The notes beneath the pieces were generated by a model, which searched no databases, was not told where the DNA came from, and saw only the letters and a program-made list of their open reading frames with translations. This document shows positions 37,812 through 50,700 of a stretch of 64,000 nucleotides of DNA, in pieces (within the stretch, counting starts at the first letter, position 1; each line of letters starts with the position of its first letter). A program made the translations under genes and the position numbers. Location: NCBI GenBank assembly GCA_012295275.1, contig CM022665.1, forward strand, positions 33,410,022 to 33,474,021, read 5' to 3'. The stretch is from Chrysomallon squamiferum. Its lineage: Eukaryota > Mollusca > Gastropoda > Neomphalida > Peltospiridae.

Positions 37812-39043
37812 AAACTGACTTCTAGATGAAGATGTCATGCCATCACAATAAATTCAAGCACTGGAAAATTATAACCTAATAAAATGGTTTGCTGTAAAAC
37901 ATGTAGTTATGATATGGTTACTTTATTTCCATATATTGGGATTTAAAAATATATAAACAACAAAACAAGTTGAATTCATGTTGCATGGAATTTGTGGACT
38001 TTACACATATAATTGGTGTTCTGATTATTACTGTGATTCGGGTAATACTAAATAGTCTTATTGACATTCAAAATCACCTTTTGTTCATTAATTCCAACTG
38101 CCTAACATGAAATTTGTAAAGTCTGTTGTGTCTATGCACATGCAAGCAGATGCATGTACACATGCAGGCATGCACTCAAAATCAAAAGTATTTGAGACAA
38201 TACAAATGTTATTACATATTGATAAAAGAATTCTTTTCTGACAGCACCATAAGAACTTTTAGAGCAATTCATTCTGCTCTGTAAATAAAGTCATCACAAT
38301 TTCAGTAAAACTTTGGCACAAAGATATATTCAGATTATTCTTCTGTTATTATACTTCATTATTAAGACAGAATAATTTTTTTTTTATAACATGAAAATAT
38401 TCAAATTATATTGAGAGTATTTCTTTGTATGACCAAATAAAATTAAAATCTGTATTTAAGGAACAACAATCACAGATTGTTTTTAACAGTTTATTTATTA
38501 CTATTGAACCTTGAAAACAATTAACGTGCTAATCAGAGCAAGCTGTTGTGAAGCACATCTACGACAGGCACGCTTTCTGACAGGTCATTGGGCATGTCCG
38601 TTGCAGAAAAGAGTTAGAGAGTAAGGAAAGAGAGTGGGTTCTCGTTATGATTGCAGGACACAAGGCAGTGTCCAGCATATCAGATTGTAATGAATCAGTT
38701 GCGATGTTTCATTGATGTTTTCTGCTCCTTGTTGTTTCCAGCACTTGTCTTGCTCGCTGAATGTCTCGTATTTGTCACCGGGTCCACGTTGGTTGTGTGC
38801 TGTTTGTTCTGTTCTTGGCTGCTGTTGATGTTTCTGTGTTCTTTCTGGCTGCTTCCCTCTGGTCCAACAATTCCAAACTTTTTTTTTTTTTCCCCGATGG
38901 TCTTTTTATTGATTTAAAAGATGCTATAAACACCTGCAACTAAAACGAATAAGAACATGAATGTAGTTAACTTATTTACATTTATTATGTACTTTTTTTA
39001 AATTCCGATAACCAGGTTAGTATGGTCTGAAAGTAAGTACGTG
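34307..39043. other. Intergenic DNA, no gene seen
   Basis: No supported exon or RNA gene. Simple repeats: (TA)n at about 34892-34912, (TG)n at about 37072-37095, (TG)n(AG)n at about 37750-37808, and T-runs at 36020-36041 and 38879-38891. The patch 38520-38890 is more GC-balanced and includes an open hydrophobic plus-strand frame (38651-38917), but it has no recognisable motif and abuts a T-run, so it may be repeat sequence. Confidence 0.4.
37750..37808 (+). repeat. Compound (TG)n(AG)n microsatellite
   Basis: About ten TG units followed directly by about eighteen AG units. Confidence 0.9.
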
Positions 39044-39202
39044 TTTTTTTTTTTTTTTTTTTTTTATTAATTTAACTGGCTATTCAAACTGATCCGTCAA
39101 TCAGCTGTTCAACAAATCAATCTGTAAGTCAATAAATTCATATAATTGTTGTTTGTTTTTGTGACAAAAATAAATAAAATTCAAACTTTCAACTGCAAGA
39201 GT

Positions 39203-39990
39203 CTAAAGTTTGTGTTTTGTGTTCAGAATGTATGTTGTTACTGCAGCGAGGACTAACTCTCTGTTTTTCATGTTTGGTGCCAAGATGTTTTGGAGCGTGA
39301 ACTCAATTATTAGTTCCTCCAATGTGTTGCGTAGAGCTTGTCTTTCCTTGGCGAAATTTTGACAGTAAAACAAGTAGTGTTTCATGGTTTTGGAGAGTCC
39401 ACAGCTGCAGTTGGGTGATGTGGTGTTGTGATATTTGAATCGGATTGCATTTAAGTTGGTTGAGTAACCAGTTCTGGCTTTGTTGAGATTGTTGTTGTGT
39501 AGTTTGTTGGCGAGTGTGATTTTGAGTGTTTTTGTTAGTGCTTTGATGTTCAAGTGCCATTTGTTTTTGGTGTTGTTCCATTCGTTTTGCCATTGTTTGT
39601 CGTAATGTTTGGCAGCGATGGAGACAATTTCGTTTCTTCCGTAGTGTATGTCTGTGCAAATGTCTTCGTCTTTGATGCTGAGTGACTCTTTGGTGTAGTG
39701 GTCGGTAAGTTCATTGTCGATGATGCTGACGTGTGCTGGGAGCCACTCGATGATTAGTTGTTTCTTGTTGATTTGTATGTCTTTGTGTAGGTGTTGTATT
39801 CTGCTGAGTAGGTCTGGTCTGCTGGAATGTCCAGATTGTATGGAGGTGAAGGAACTTAGGCTGTCCGAGAATATGACTGTGTGTTTGTTGTTGTTGTGTT
39901 TCACCCATAGTATGGCTCTGATGATGGCAACCAATTCGGCCGTGTATCCCGAAAGGTGATTTCTGATATGGCCGACTTGTATGCATGTTT
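39203..39990 (-). pseudogene. LINE ORF2 RNase H domain and C-terminus
   Basis: A 243-codon open frame (39934-39203) holds the RNase H motifs: IFSDSLSSFTSI, carrying a catalytic Asp, and IEWLPAHVSIIDNELTDHYT, equivalent to the W-P-x-H-x-x-x-x-x-N-E-x-x-D signature. The canonical glycine before N-E is replaced, suggesting loss of purity. A C-terminal zinc-binding-like segment follows (CSCGLSKTMKHYLFYCQNF, pattern C-x-C...H...C). The stop is at 39203-39205, and a 3' UTR of about 140 bp leads to the poly(A) tail. Confidence 0.78.
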
Positions 39991-40289
39991 GTTTGTGTGA
40001 TCTTGGGCTATGAAGGCGAATCCTACTCTCCTGTTGTCTGGGTTTTTGGATCTGTCGGTGTAGATGTCCATGTGTTGTTTGTAGTGATTGTTTGCTGCTG
40101 CTAGAAATAAGGCTTTTTTGAAGTGTGGGAACTCTGGTTTGTCTGTTTCTGTTTTAATTAGGAAAGGTGTGTTTATTTTCCCAATTGTTGGTTTTGTTTC
40201 CTTCCGGCAGTGGCATTTCCCCTATTCCTGTTTCCCTCTCGATTTCGCTTGCTTTTGTCGGGAAATTCAATAGTAGTAGACTATGTGAT

Positions 40290-42107
40290 TTAAAGGGTTG
40301 CCCTGTTCTTTGTTGGTCGGGGACCAGATCTTTGACAGGGTGGTCTGTGCTCAGGGTGTGTATTTTCAGGTTGTATTTCAGTAGCTGCAGCTTTCTTCTC
40401 TATTTTAGTGGTTGGATGCTGTATTCTGACAGGAGGCTGTCGGATGGTGTTGTGTTTGGCAGGTGGCCGATCGCTCTGAGGGCGCTGGATTGAATTAAGT
40501 CTAGTTTTTTTAAAGAGTGTTCGGGAGCATTCGAGTAAGCCGTGGCTCCGTAGTCGAGCTTGGAGAGAATACACGCTTTGTATATCAAAATCAGCCTTGA
40601 CTCGTTTGCTCCCCAACTGGTTCCGGAAATTAACTTTAGAAGATTGATTTTTTTTGCAGGATGCAATTATGTTGCGTAATCGGCATCCGAAGTTGAGTTG
40701 ACTGTCGAATGTCACCAAGAAATTTGAATGTTTTGGTTTGTGTTATGATGTTGTTGTCGATGTTTATTGTGATTTTGTTGTTGTCTGTTTTTTTGTTGAA
40801 AAGGAGGCATGTCATTATGGAAAGAGAAATCTTTCTACGTTGTTTAGGTCTTTTTTTATTTGTTTCTGTTTTGCTGTGGTTGATCTGCCTGCACGCCAAA
40901 AGGCTCAGTCGTCTGCAAAGAGTGCTGTGTTGATTGGTTCAGTTGGTGGATTTTTGGCGTCTTGTTTGCCGAGTGCTGTGACGATGTCGTTGACGTAAAT
41001 GTTGAAGAGTGTTGGTGAGACCACAGATCCTTGTGGGATGCCGTAGTCGATTGTCATTTTCTTGGAGGTGTGACCGTTCACTTTGGCTGCTATGGATCTG
41101 TTGTTGATGAAGTCTTTAATGAAGTTGAACATGTTGCCTTTGATGTTGTTGTTGATTAATTTGACGAGCAGTCCTTCCCTCCATACCATGTCGAATGCTT
41201 TTTCAATGTCTAGGAATACTGTGATGACTTTTTTCGATTTCCTAAAAGATTGGTTGATTCATGTTTGCAGACGGGTGATCTGGTCGTTTGTGCTGTGTTT
41301 CTTCTTGAAGCCACTTTGCTATTTGCTGATTAAATTGTTGTCGTTTAGATGCTCGCTCAGGCGTGTGTTGATCACCGTTTCCAGTGTTTTGCACATGTGT
41401 GATGTCAGCATGATCGGTCTGTAGCTGTTGGGTAGTGAGTGATCTTTGAGTGGTTTGGGCAAGCTGAAACATTCGGCGTGTTTCCAGTTTGTTGGAATCT
41501 TGCCTGTGGTCCATATTGTGTTGTAAAGATCGAGTGTGATGAGTAGTGTTTCATCTGGTAGGTTTTGTAGTATTGTGTAGCTTATTTTATCTGGCCCCGT
41601 GGCTGTACTTTTCTTGCTTTTGAGGGCATGTTTTAATTCGCTGATGTTGAAGAGTTGACTGTATTTCATGTGTTCTGTGTCTGCGGAATGTTGGTTGATT
41701 GTTGGGTTGTCCAGTGGCTTCTTTGTGAATTTCAGTGGGAAGTTTGAGTTGCTGCTGGACTTGGTGAAAGTTTCGCTGAGTAGGTCTGCTTTTTGTTTGT
41801 TGGTGAATGCGATGTTGTTTTTGCCAAGAGTGTTGATTCTGTGTGGGTTTTTTTGCCTTGGATGTTTTTCACTTTGTCCCACATGTCTTTGACTGATGTT
41901 TTGTGGTCGATGTTGTTGCAGAAGAGTTCCCAGTGTTCTTGTTTTGCAGTGAAAATTAGGTTGGAAACTTCTTTTTTTGCTATTTTGTATTTTTTGTGTG
42001 TAGAATGATTTCTGTCTTTTTAGTATTGTCTTCTGAATTTGTTTCTTTCTTTGCATTTCTTTTCTATGCATTCTGTCCACTAGGGAGTGGATATTTTGCC
42101 AGTGCAT
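40290..42107 (-). pseudogene. LINE ORF2 reverse transcriptase domain
   Basis: Two main open parts. The first (42107-41319) carries KSTATGPDKISYTILQNLP and PNSYRPIMLTSHMCKTLE, the fingers motifs of LINE RTs. The second (41189-40905) carries YGIPQGSVVSPTLFNIYVND and the catalytic box ALFADD. A stop follows the FADD box immediately, after which the same protein pattern continues with AFWRAGRSTTAKQ. Downstream, at 40830-40400, the thumb region reads FKFLGD and later KLDYGATAYSNAPEHSLKKL. Frameshifts near 41320-41190 and 40640 break it. Confidence 0.8.
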
Positions 42108-42193
42108 TGTCTGGTTTTGGGCATGAATCTGTTGGCAATCGAGTGTATCATGTTGGTGAGCAATGTGCAGTAGGTGTCAATGTTGTTGGGGTT

Positions 42194-43010
42194 TTATGTG
42201 GGGATGTTTCTGCATGCTTTGTAGAAGCCTTCCCAGTCTGCTTTGTTGAAATTCCATTTGGATATGAAAATGGATCTGTCCGAGAAAGTGTTCTTGCTGT
42301 TGTAGTTGGTGAGTATTTGGTGATGGTCGCTGTTTAGTTGATCAAGCACTTGCCATTCGCAGAGCACTGTGATGTCCTTGCTTGTGAACATTAGATCAAT
42401 GGCGGATTGGCCACCATTGATGTTGCTAGTGTATTTGAGTGTTCCATCATTCAGACAGACCAGCTGGTTTTGCTCTAAGAAATTTTTGAGGACGATTCCA
42501 GGACTGTTGTCTGTCGAGCCACCCCATAAAGTGTTGTGACAGTTGAAATCGTCCACTTTAATAAGCTTGTTATTTCTTGTTATCATTTTGTTTGTCGTGG
42601 GTTTGGATGGTGTGTAGTGCGGGAGTGGGTGGGCTGTACATGTTAATTATGTCGATGTTTTGATTGTTGTTGTGTACTGTGATGCTTAATATTTTAATGT
42701 TGGTGTGGACTTTGCCTTTGTTCAGCTTGGTGTGTGGAATGTCTTGTTTGACGAGTGTCATGATGCCTCCCCGGGTGCTGTTGTATCTGTTGATGTAGTG
42801 ACTTTGATACCCGGGGACCTTAAAGGTTTTTGTTGTTTTGTTGTAGTGTCCTAGCCATGTTTCTTGTATGCATATCACGTCTGGTGTGTTTCAAGTGGAG
42901 GCCAGGAAGTGTACGAGTTTGTCTCCGTGGCCTGCTGAGTGGAGGCCTTTAGCGTTCCACTGAAGAGTGGAGAGGCCTGTGTTATTGTGTGCTTGTTGTG
43001 AAGAGTGTGT
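42194..43010 (-). pseudogene. LINE ORF2 endonuclease domain
   Basis: Starts near 43005 with a frame TLQWNAKGLHSAGHGDKLVH typical of the N(A/I)xGL start of LINE endonucleases, is broken by one TGA near 42890, then runs open. Motifs seen: CIQETWL (the metal-binding Glu) near 42870, DDFNCHNTLWGG near 42550, and LNSDHHQIL (the catalytic SDH) near 42330. A frame change near 42570 joins the two halves. This domain nicks target DNA during retrotransposition. Confidence 0.75.
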
Positions 43011-43079
43011 AAATGGTTGGTACTGTTTGGTGTTTTTTTGTTCACTGTTGTTTTGTGTTTGTGGGATTTCTCTTGTCTA

Positions 43080-44128
43080 TGTGTAATTTAAGTCTTTGTT
43101 GTCTGTGGGGTATCTTGAAGCCCAAGCTGTCTTCAATTATTTGAGCTACCGTGTACTCGAAATTGGAGTCGTCTGTGATGTTTCCTTTGTTGCTTCTGAT
43201 GTCCTGCAGTTTGATGTAAAATTTTGTTTTCTCTTCTGTTGTGTTTGAAATTGTTACTGGTTGTTATTTTGGATGGGCACAGTGTGATGAGTGTGGACCC
43301 TGGCATGCACTTGGGTAACTGTGGCCTCATTTCTGTCAGTTGGTATCTGTATCCATCAATGGTGATGCTTGTGTTGGTTGGTTTGCTGCTAAACATCACT
43401 GTGGTCCAGTAGCTTGGATTTTTCCACATTTCCACATCGACTAGTTTAGCTTTTGTTTGTTGTAGTATTTCTTTGTTAAACATCTCAAAGAAATCATGCT
43501 TGTCTGCATACGGATAGTAAAAACCAAAATCTTTGGAGATGTATTTGTGAATTGTTGTTTCTTTGTTTTTTGTTGTTTGTTTGGGTTGTTGTTGCTGTGT
43601 AATTAATGGGGTTTTTGGCTGCTGTTGTGTGAGCAGTGTTTTTCTGGGTTCTGGTATGGGTGTTTTTGATTGGTGGGTGTCAGGGATTATTTTTGGTAAT
43701 ACCCTGACAATAAATACTTCATCCCAGATAGTTATGCTGGGACCTATAGTTTTTAATGATTTTGAATCTATTTCAAAATATATGTCTTGAGCATTTTGGT
43801 TTTCATTTACTTTTGTTGTTTTGTCGATGATATTTATTTGTGCTTCTGACAGATATCGCAACATTTTTTGATATTTTGTGGATCACATCGGTAGCTCGGC
43901 TTTCAGTGTTTTTTTTCCCTTTTCATTGTTTCCCCAATGTTTTGATCGCTTTCGTTTTCGGTGTCAGTGTCACGTAGCCTTGCTAATATGTGTAGGTTTC
44001 GATTTATGGTTTTTTTTGTCTCCTGTTACATTTTTTTTTTCTTTGGAGTTAGGACTCCTGTCCCTTGGTCGTTTGGGAACTCTGGGTTCCATATCTGAGT
44101 TATCAGATACGGTGCTGTTTGTTTTCAT
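43080..44128 (-). pseudogene. LINE ORF1 (RNA-binding protein), frameshifted
   Basis: A frame beginning at ATG 44128 encodes MEPRVPKRPRDRSPN-type basic sequence, shifts frame near 43980, and continues from about 43864 to 43133. The long open part includes a Gln/Thr/Pro-rich linker, then FGFYYPYADKHDFFEMFNKE and a segment PKCMPGSTLITLCPSK. After another shift near 43220 the frame EYTVAQIIEDSLGFKIPHRQ can be read to about 43090. No zinc-knuckle (CCHC) is evident. Presumed to bind the LINE RNA, by position. Confidence 0.65.
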
Positions 44129-44792
44129 GTGGTTGTAGTGTAATTGTTTTTAGATAGTTCGATTCTAAATATATAGACAAGTCTATATTAATTTTAAAAA
44201 GTCTAAAGCTATTGTAACTTACTTTGAGACCAAGATAAAGATGAAAGGTATGTTTGTTATTTAAGATACTGGAAAGCAAAGAGAGAAAAAAAAAAATTAA
44301 TAAGGGTAACAATAATACAAATAGCTACAAACAATACAAATAAGAATCTAAAAATAAATAAAGTAAGAGATACAGTATCTTTTGTTTCTGAATTCCACTC
44401 AGCAAAGCACAATCTGTATGTGAATATTCGTCACATCTCTTCCAAGCTTACACCATGTCGGGGTCAACCATCTTGACAGCGAGTCTGTATTACTATTCCA
44501 TGGCTAAGCACTTTATACTGAACTTGTCAAACCTCATTACATAACATTTTGTTAGCTTGTGATAATTTTTCAAGACTGGACAAAACATGATCGTGTATTG
44601 TGAATATAATACAAATTGTGCATTATATCAACACAGAATTTTATAAGCTTTATATATATTGTCAGGGTATCAAGCAGTAATAAAAAATATACTTTTCATA
44701 GACTGTTGCTCTTTAAAAATGTTTTTTTTAATTTATTACAGATATCAAATGGGAAAAGAAATTGACTGGGCAAAAAGTGCTAGGTTTGAAAT
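44129..44792. promoter_or_regulatory. Presumed 5' region of the MBD/PHD/F-box gene
   Basis: Non-coding sequence between the LINE 5' end and the first coding exon. An acceptor-like ATTTATTACAG ends at 44741, and 51 bases of presumed 5' UTR follow before the ATG, so at least one untranslated exon probably lies upstream. A more GC-balanced patch near 44395-44500 could contain it. No core promoter motif can be assigned. Confidence 0.35.
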
Positions 44793-47700
44793 ATGAATGC
44801 TGATCATTCTTATGCTGGACCCAGTAGAAGAAACAGTTCAGATTATGAAAAATTTGATGCACGAGAGGAAATCTGTGATACTTACATTGCTGATTATGCC
44901 TTTGCAGATGAGGGTAAAGAAATGGCTGGAAAAACTTCAGTTTTGCAAAAAAGTGCTTTTAATTGTGGTAAATTAAAAATTTATGTTAATGTGAAATTAG
45001 TTCTCCTATAACCCTTCTTGATTTTGAATATAGCAATACTGCATATAATCTGATAGCAGTATAAGACTTCTACGCAAAATATAAATAATTTAATTACTTA
45101 CTTTTTCTGTTGCATTTGTGTGCAATGATTTTTGCATCCAAGGACATTTAACCAGTCTTTATCTTGTTATTCATTTTATTTTACTTTACTGAAAGAGAAA
45201 CATCTTGTATTAATGTTAATGAATGTTTTTTGCATGTGCAAAAATCTTGTGGTTTCTTTTATTTAATATTAAATCATAAAAATTGAAATTGAAATTTTAC
45301 ATAAATTGTTGAGGAATTTAATAGTTATTATTTAATTTTTATTTATTTATTTATTTATTATTATTATTTTATTAATATCAACACTATATGTACCATATAG
45401 TACTCTTTGTGCCTAATATAGTTTTGAAATTACAAGTAGTAATATGCAAACTATTTTCAGAAGTAAATCAAAATAATGAAAAATAATCTTTTGTATGATG
45501 TTCTGCTTGACATTTTTTTATAAATGATTTCTTTTTATAATATTATGCAGTAAATAGAGTACAGAAGCAAAAATGCTACTTTTCAAATGTAATTGTTTAA
45601 CATTTAAAGTTGGATTGCTGTTGCCAGTGTTTGTCTTGATTTCCTATTTTCTAGAAACTTGATTGACTCACATACCTAGGATTATATTCATTAAATGTAT
45701 ATGCTATGTAGTAAGAATGTAGATGAATGTTTTATTCATGTTGTAATTTTGTTATTTTTTTCTGTCCACTGAAAATTTGAAATAATAACAATTTTACATC
45801 ATCATTTGAAATCAAACATTTTGTTAAGATAGCCGGAAAATTTACTTTAAGGAGATTAATATTGATTTTTGTCTATTTCTGCAAGCATGTGTGTGTGTGT
45901 GTGTTATGTATATGTCTTACTTGTGTGCAGATGTTGGGTCTTTTCAAAAATTTCACTGCTTTTTATTACAATTATAATTTGCAGATGTGGTGTCTACTGA
46001 GCTAACTGAAACAAGATTGGATGAGGAAAATGGACCAAAAAAACAAGATTTAAAAATTTGTAGTTCTGTGGATAAAAGCAAGTCATCAGATAAATCAGAC
46101 AGTAAAATGAATAACGAAGGGAAAATGGTAGAAGATATGACATCAGATATTTTTATGGGTGAAGACCATGCACTAACAGGTGATAAAAGTGCTAAAGAGA
46201 ATGTGATAGATATAAACAAAGTTAAAGACTATGATGGTGATTTAAATGTGAAAAGTAATATTAATGACACAGGTGCTGAAGACACTTTAGATACAAAAGA
46301 AGACATGTTAGATTTTGCTTCTAAAAATAAGTTAGAAAAAGGCATTATTATACATAACAGAGATGAAAAAAATAATAATGTTAATGAAAATAGTAGTCAA
46401 TTAGGTTTAAAAACAAATGTCACAAATATGGAAACAAATGAAAGGAAAACTTCTAAAAAACTCTGTGAATACAGTGTGAATGTAAATGCAGGCAGTATCT
46501 GCAAAAGATCCACTAAGGAAAATGTGTCAGCAGCACTTAGCGAAGACAAAATATTCTGTTCTGGTGACCATGAAACTGCTGAAAAATACAACAGTAATAA
46601 TGAGATAATTTTGCTTAGTCCCATCACCATAGAAACTACAAAGTATGAAAGTGCTAGTGAATCAGAAAACAAATACATGGAGAACTGTTTTTCAGAGATG
46701 TCTTCTGAAAGAAACCATAATTGTCAATCAGATAAAAGATTAATAAACAAATTCCAAAAAGAAGATGATTGTAAAGAATCTGATAATAAAAAGTCTGTTC
46801 TGGAAGATGGACACAAAACAATTGACAGTTCTACTACAAAGTCTATATTTACGTCTGATGTTGATAATATAAACAGCATGACTACACGAAGAAAAAGAAG
46901 GGCATCCACTACTGAATTATTAATAGTTGAAGCAAAAGTGAAAAAAGCAAAAAAACATGCTAGTGAAAATGAACCCGCACGAAACTCTAGAGGTAAGGAA
47001 TGTTATCTTAAACTATATTTAATGACTGTTAAAAGTTATTTCAGTTGCCATAAATTTAACTAATACTTGTATTTAATTTTAAAAACAAGAATTTAGATAA
47101 TACAGACGTATTTTATAATAACATCTTTATTGACTTTAAAAGTTTCATAAAATTATAATAGTGTTTCTACACTATTGCATTTTATTTGAATAAGAGGAAC
47201 ATTTTTGATATCAGTTTTAGTACATTGAAAAGAAAAAAGTTACTTATTTAGAAAATCAAACTTCCTGTAAAGTAATGTATTAAAATTCCTGTTTAGAAAG
47301 AAAGATGATTTTTACTTACTTTAAATTATTAAAATATCTTTAGGCAGTGTTAAAAATGCATATGTCTGAACATGATAATCATGTCTTTTAATGACTTTCA
47401 GCTTTATCAAAGGAATTTCTAAATATACAACTTGCAAGAGGAAACCCCCCCAAAAAAACCCATAATTAAAACATAACTTGGTCTTTACTGGCATAATTCA
47501 TGAAAGATTAAATTAAATGCATACATATGTATATGAAAATAAATACACTGCTTACACAGTGGTATGTACAGTTATGTTATTTATGTTGTATTTGATGTTT
47601 TTGTTTTAGGTACATGCTCATCAGGTTCAAATGATATGGAATTACTTCTGGAACCTTTTAAGCATGGTGAGCATCTTCTGTTATTATATAAGGTGTTATA

Positions 47701-50700
47701 GTTTCACTGTTTAATGTATATTAAGGAAAATGTTAAATACAAACTTTTAATTTTAAAGTGTGTGTTTTTGTATATAATATATATGTTACAGTCAGTGTTT
47801 AAGATCAGTTTATAAAATGCCTACTTCACTTTGTCCATTTATAAAGTGTCTAAAAAATGAGTCTCTTTATTTGATAGTTTAACTGAAATAAAACAGATGA
47901 AAGAAAAAGATGATAATGCATATCTTTATGACTTACTTACTGAGTATCAAAGATGAGCTGATGTGAGAGTCACTATAACATACACAGTGAGGTTAACCAA
48001 CTGGCATTCAGTTGATGTTGTAAATACCACATGAAATGAATATAACAATAACTGAAGATTTGAGTTACACTTTTGGTATATTTGTTACATGAAACACAGG
48101 AAAGACAAATATCTTTTTTGTAATAAATAAAATAATATTTAAGTTCATAAATACCTGTATACAGGTAATATAATTAGAAAACAGATAAAAATGTTAGTTC
48201 TTATAGGGGCATATGAGACTTGAATGGCATGTGTTGTACTTCGTCGTTTTTGAATAGGTCTACTTGTTTGACTTGCACTACTTGCCAAATTTGCTCACAG
48301 TTAAAGTGCTTACACATATTTGATTTCTAATTTTGCATGAACCATCGATAGGCCACATTAACTTGAGTTCTGTGATGCATGATGCTGTGAACTCATTGAC
48401 ACTGTTGCTGTGGATACTCTGTGCATGATCAAATAATAACAAAATATCAGTAAGTTAAAACATGACGTCACAGTATGTTTGAAACTTGGAGGTTGCAGAA
48501 ACAGTGCTTTGTCATAATGCAACAGTGGGTACCTTAGCTGTGGACTATGGCTCAGTAAGATCAACCTGTCCACTGGAACCAGTCTTTAAATAGAATTAGT
48601 TTTATCGCAACACCATCTACTATACCAAGCTTACATATCTTTTGATACGGAACAGAAACAATTTGTAGCTTAAGGGATTCTTAGATGACACTGGCATACT
48701 TATTCAAATTATTTATCATATCTCAGCTAACATGAAACCTGAGCCTGTTTTATGAAGTCAGTCATGCATTAGAATGATGTAGATAAAAATCTTTTAGATC
48801 TCCTAATTGTTTTCATATCACCTTTTTGACATCATCATATTGTAAAATTTCATACCTAACCAGCATTTAATGTTGATGATTACCAGAGTTAACAGATCAA
48901 ATACAATTATAGTTATAATTATTTTATTTTCCAAAATTCAGTTACTATTACAATTTAAAAAAAAGATCACCACAGTTACAGTTGTTAATAACAATTGATT
49001 CTGTTAGCTAAAAATGCAGAGTTGTATGGAGTATCTTTTATTGAAACCAAGCAGCTATTACATGAGATAGTAGATCATACAGTGAATGATACAACATTCA
49101 CAACAGTATTACAAAGAGTAAAACAACATTTGCATTAATAAGCAGTTCAAAAATAAACCATTTTAGTTATTTTAATTAGATTTCAGTGGAACATACACCT
49201 GTGAACAGCATTGCAACTGATTATAAGGAAACAAAGGCAGATGCCATTTCAGGCACATTGTAAATTGACTGGTTTCAGACATTGATTGTAACATACATGT
49301 GTGTGTGTGTGTGCATGCAAAGATTAAAAACATGGCATAAAACAGCTAACTAATAGATATATGATGTTTTCATTTTTCAAAGGTTGGATGCGTGAACTTG
49401 TTTATCGAAGTACTGGTAATACTGCATGTGATACCTACTATTTTACCCCAGAAGGCAAGAAACTGGTGAGCTTTACATTATACTTTTGTATCTTTAAAAT
49501 AAAATTTGTATTGCAGTGATGTAAATTTCTCATAGATGAACCGAGTCTTGTTGAAACTCACTGCAGATTCACTAAAGGTAGTTTAAATGACATACAGCTG
49601 TTGGAAAAAACAGAGGTGCAGAATAAAAGATCCCATCCATACATACCATGGTGAAACAAACAAATGTTCTCATATTCTGAACCTGCCACTGAATGAGGAA
49701 CTTCTCTGACTTCAGTGACAGGCTTCTATCCAGCATATCTGACACAACACAAGTGTCAAAAGCTGCTAAGTAAATAAAAATGAAACAGTTGCAATGTTTA
49801 AAAATTTTGTTTTTAAAAAATGAGAAATTATAATTGCTCCATGCAATATGCTTCCTTAACTGGCTAGTATTCTGGTTGTAAAAATTCCATGTGACTTCTG
49901 ATAATTCTATCCTGAAGGTTAACCATTAATTGCCAAAACGTATGTGTGTTGTGTGTATTTTTATATATCTGAAAATAAACAACTGTTACAAAGATTAATA
50001 TTGTTATGCATTGTTTTCTTTTCCAGAGATCTCTGGTTCAGGTAGCTGATTATTGTAAGTGACATTTAGAGATCGTTATTTCTTTAAAAAAAAAAAAAAA
50101 AATTTAAGACAATTTTTAATGATGACATATTTATGAACATTTAACTAATTATCAGTTACTTAATTGTTAAGGGGAAAAAACAATCTAATTTTATGTCCAT
50201 TGGCTGGATGTTTATTTTATATTTTCATAGTAATGAAATAATACACTCAGTTACTCTTTAGTAGAAATATATAAATAAAGTACGAACTATAATTTTTTCT
50301 TTTATGAATTCAATTAATTTTCTAAATTTTATTTATTTATTATTGGTTTATTATTAGTTTTTATTTTTTTACTATTTATTTTATTTTATTTTTTATTATT
50401 TTTTTTCTTTCTTGTTAGTGAACAAATCAGACTCGCCACTTGGTGTTGCCAATTTCAGTTTTTCAAGAAGACTTCTTCACAAACCACCATTTGAAGTTGT
50501 TAGACAGGCTGGCAGGGTGGGAATGTCATCCAAGAAGCTGAGTCAAAGCCCTGTTGCTAAGCTGAAGTTCACTCAGAGTTCTACTTCTAAGTCAAAACGG
50601 AGTTCAGCCACTTTCACTGTATCAGTTCCAGATGCTAAATTACCAGAGACAACTCTATCACTGCCTCACAGACAGACACGAAAAGTGAGAAATAAATGTT

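Larger units (their letters stand above)
39044..44128 (-). mobile_element. I/Nimb-type LINE, nearly full length, frameshifted
   Basis: A minus-strand non-LTR retrotransposon of about 5.1 kb. Its 3' end is marked by a poly(A) tail (plus-strand T run 39044-39065). In 5' to 3' order it carries ORF1, an apurinic-type endonuclease, a reverse transcriptase and an RNase H, each described below. RNase H downstream of RT points to the I-group (I, Nimb and relatives) rather than CR1 or L2. The whole stretch is visibly richer in G+C than the flanks. Several stops and frameshifts in ORF1, in the endonuclease start, after the FADD box and between RT segments mean this copy cannot move by itself. The 5' boundary is set at the first plausible ORF1 start; the true end may lie slightly further right. 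I found no clear target duplication. Confidence 0.85.

Noticed and set aside
38651-38943. Plus-strand hydrophobic frames of 60-88 codons
   Set aside because: Low complexity, ending in a T-run; no motif and no splice partner.
39714-43790. Plus-strand frames across the LINE
   Set aside because: They are antisense shadows of the minus-strand LINE proteins; the RT, RNase H and endonuclease motifs are all on the minus strand.
45953-46678. Minus-strand frames opposite exon 2 of the MBD gene
   Set aside because: They mirror the codon bias of the plus-strand acidic exon, which has correct splice phases.
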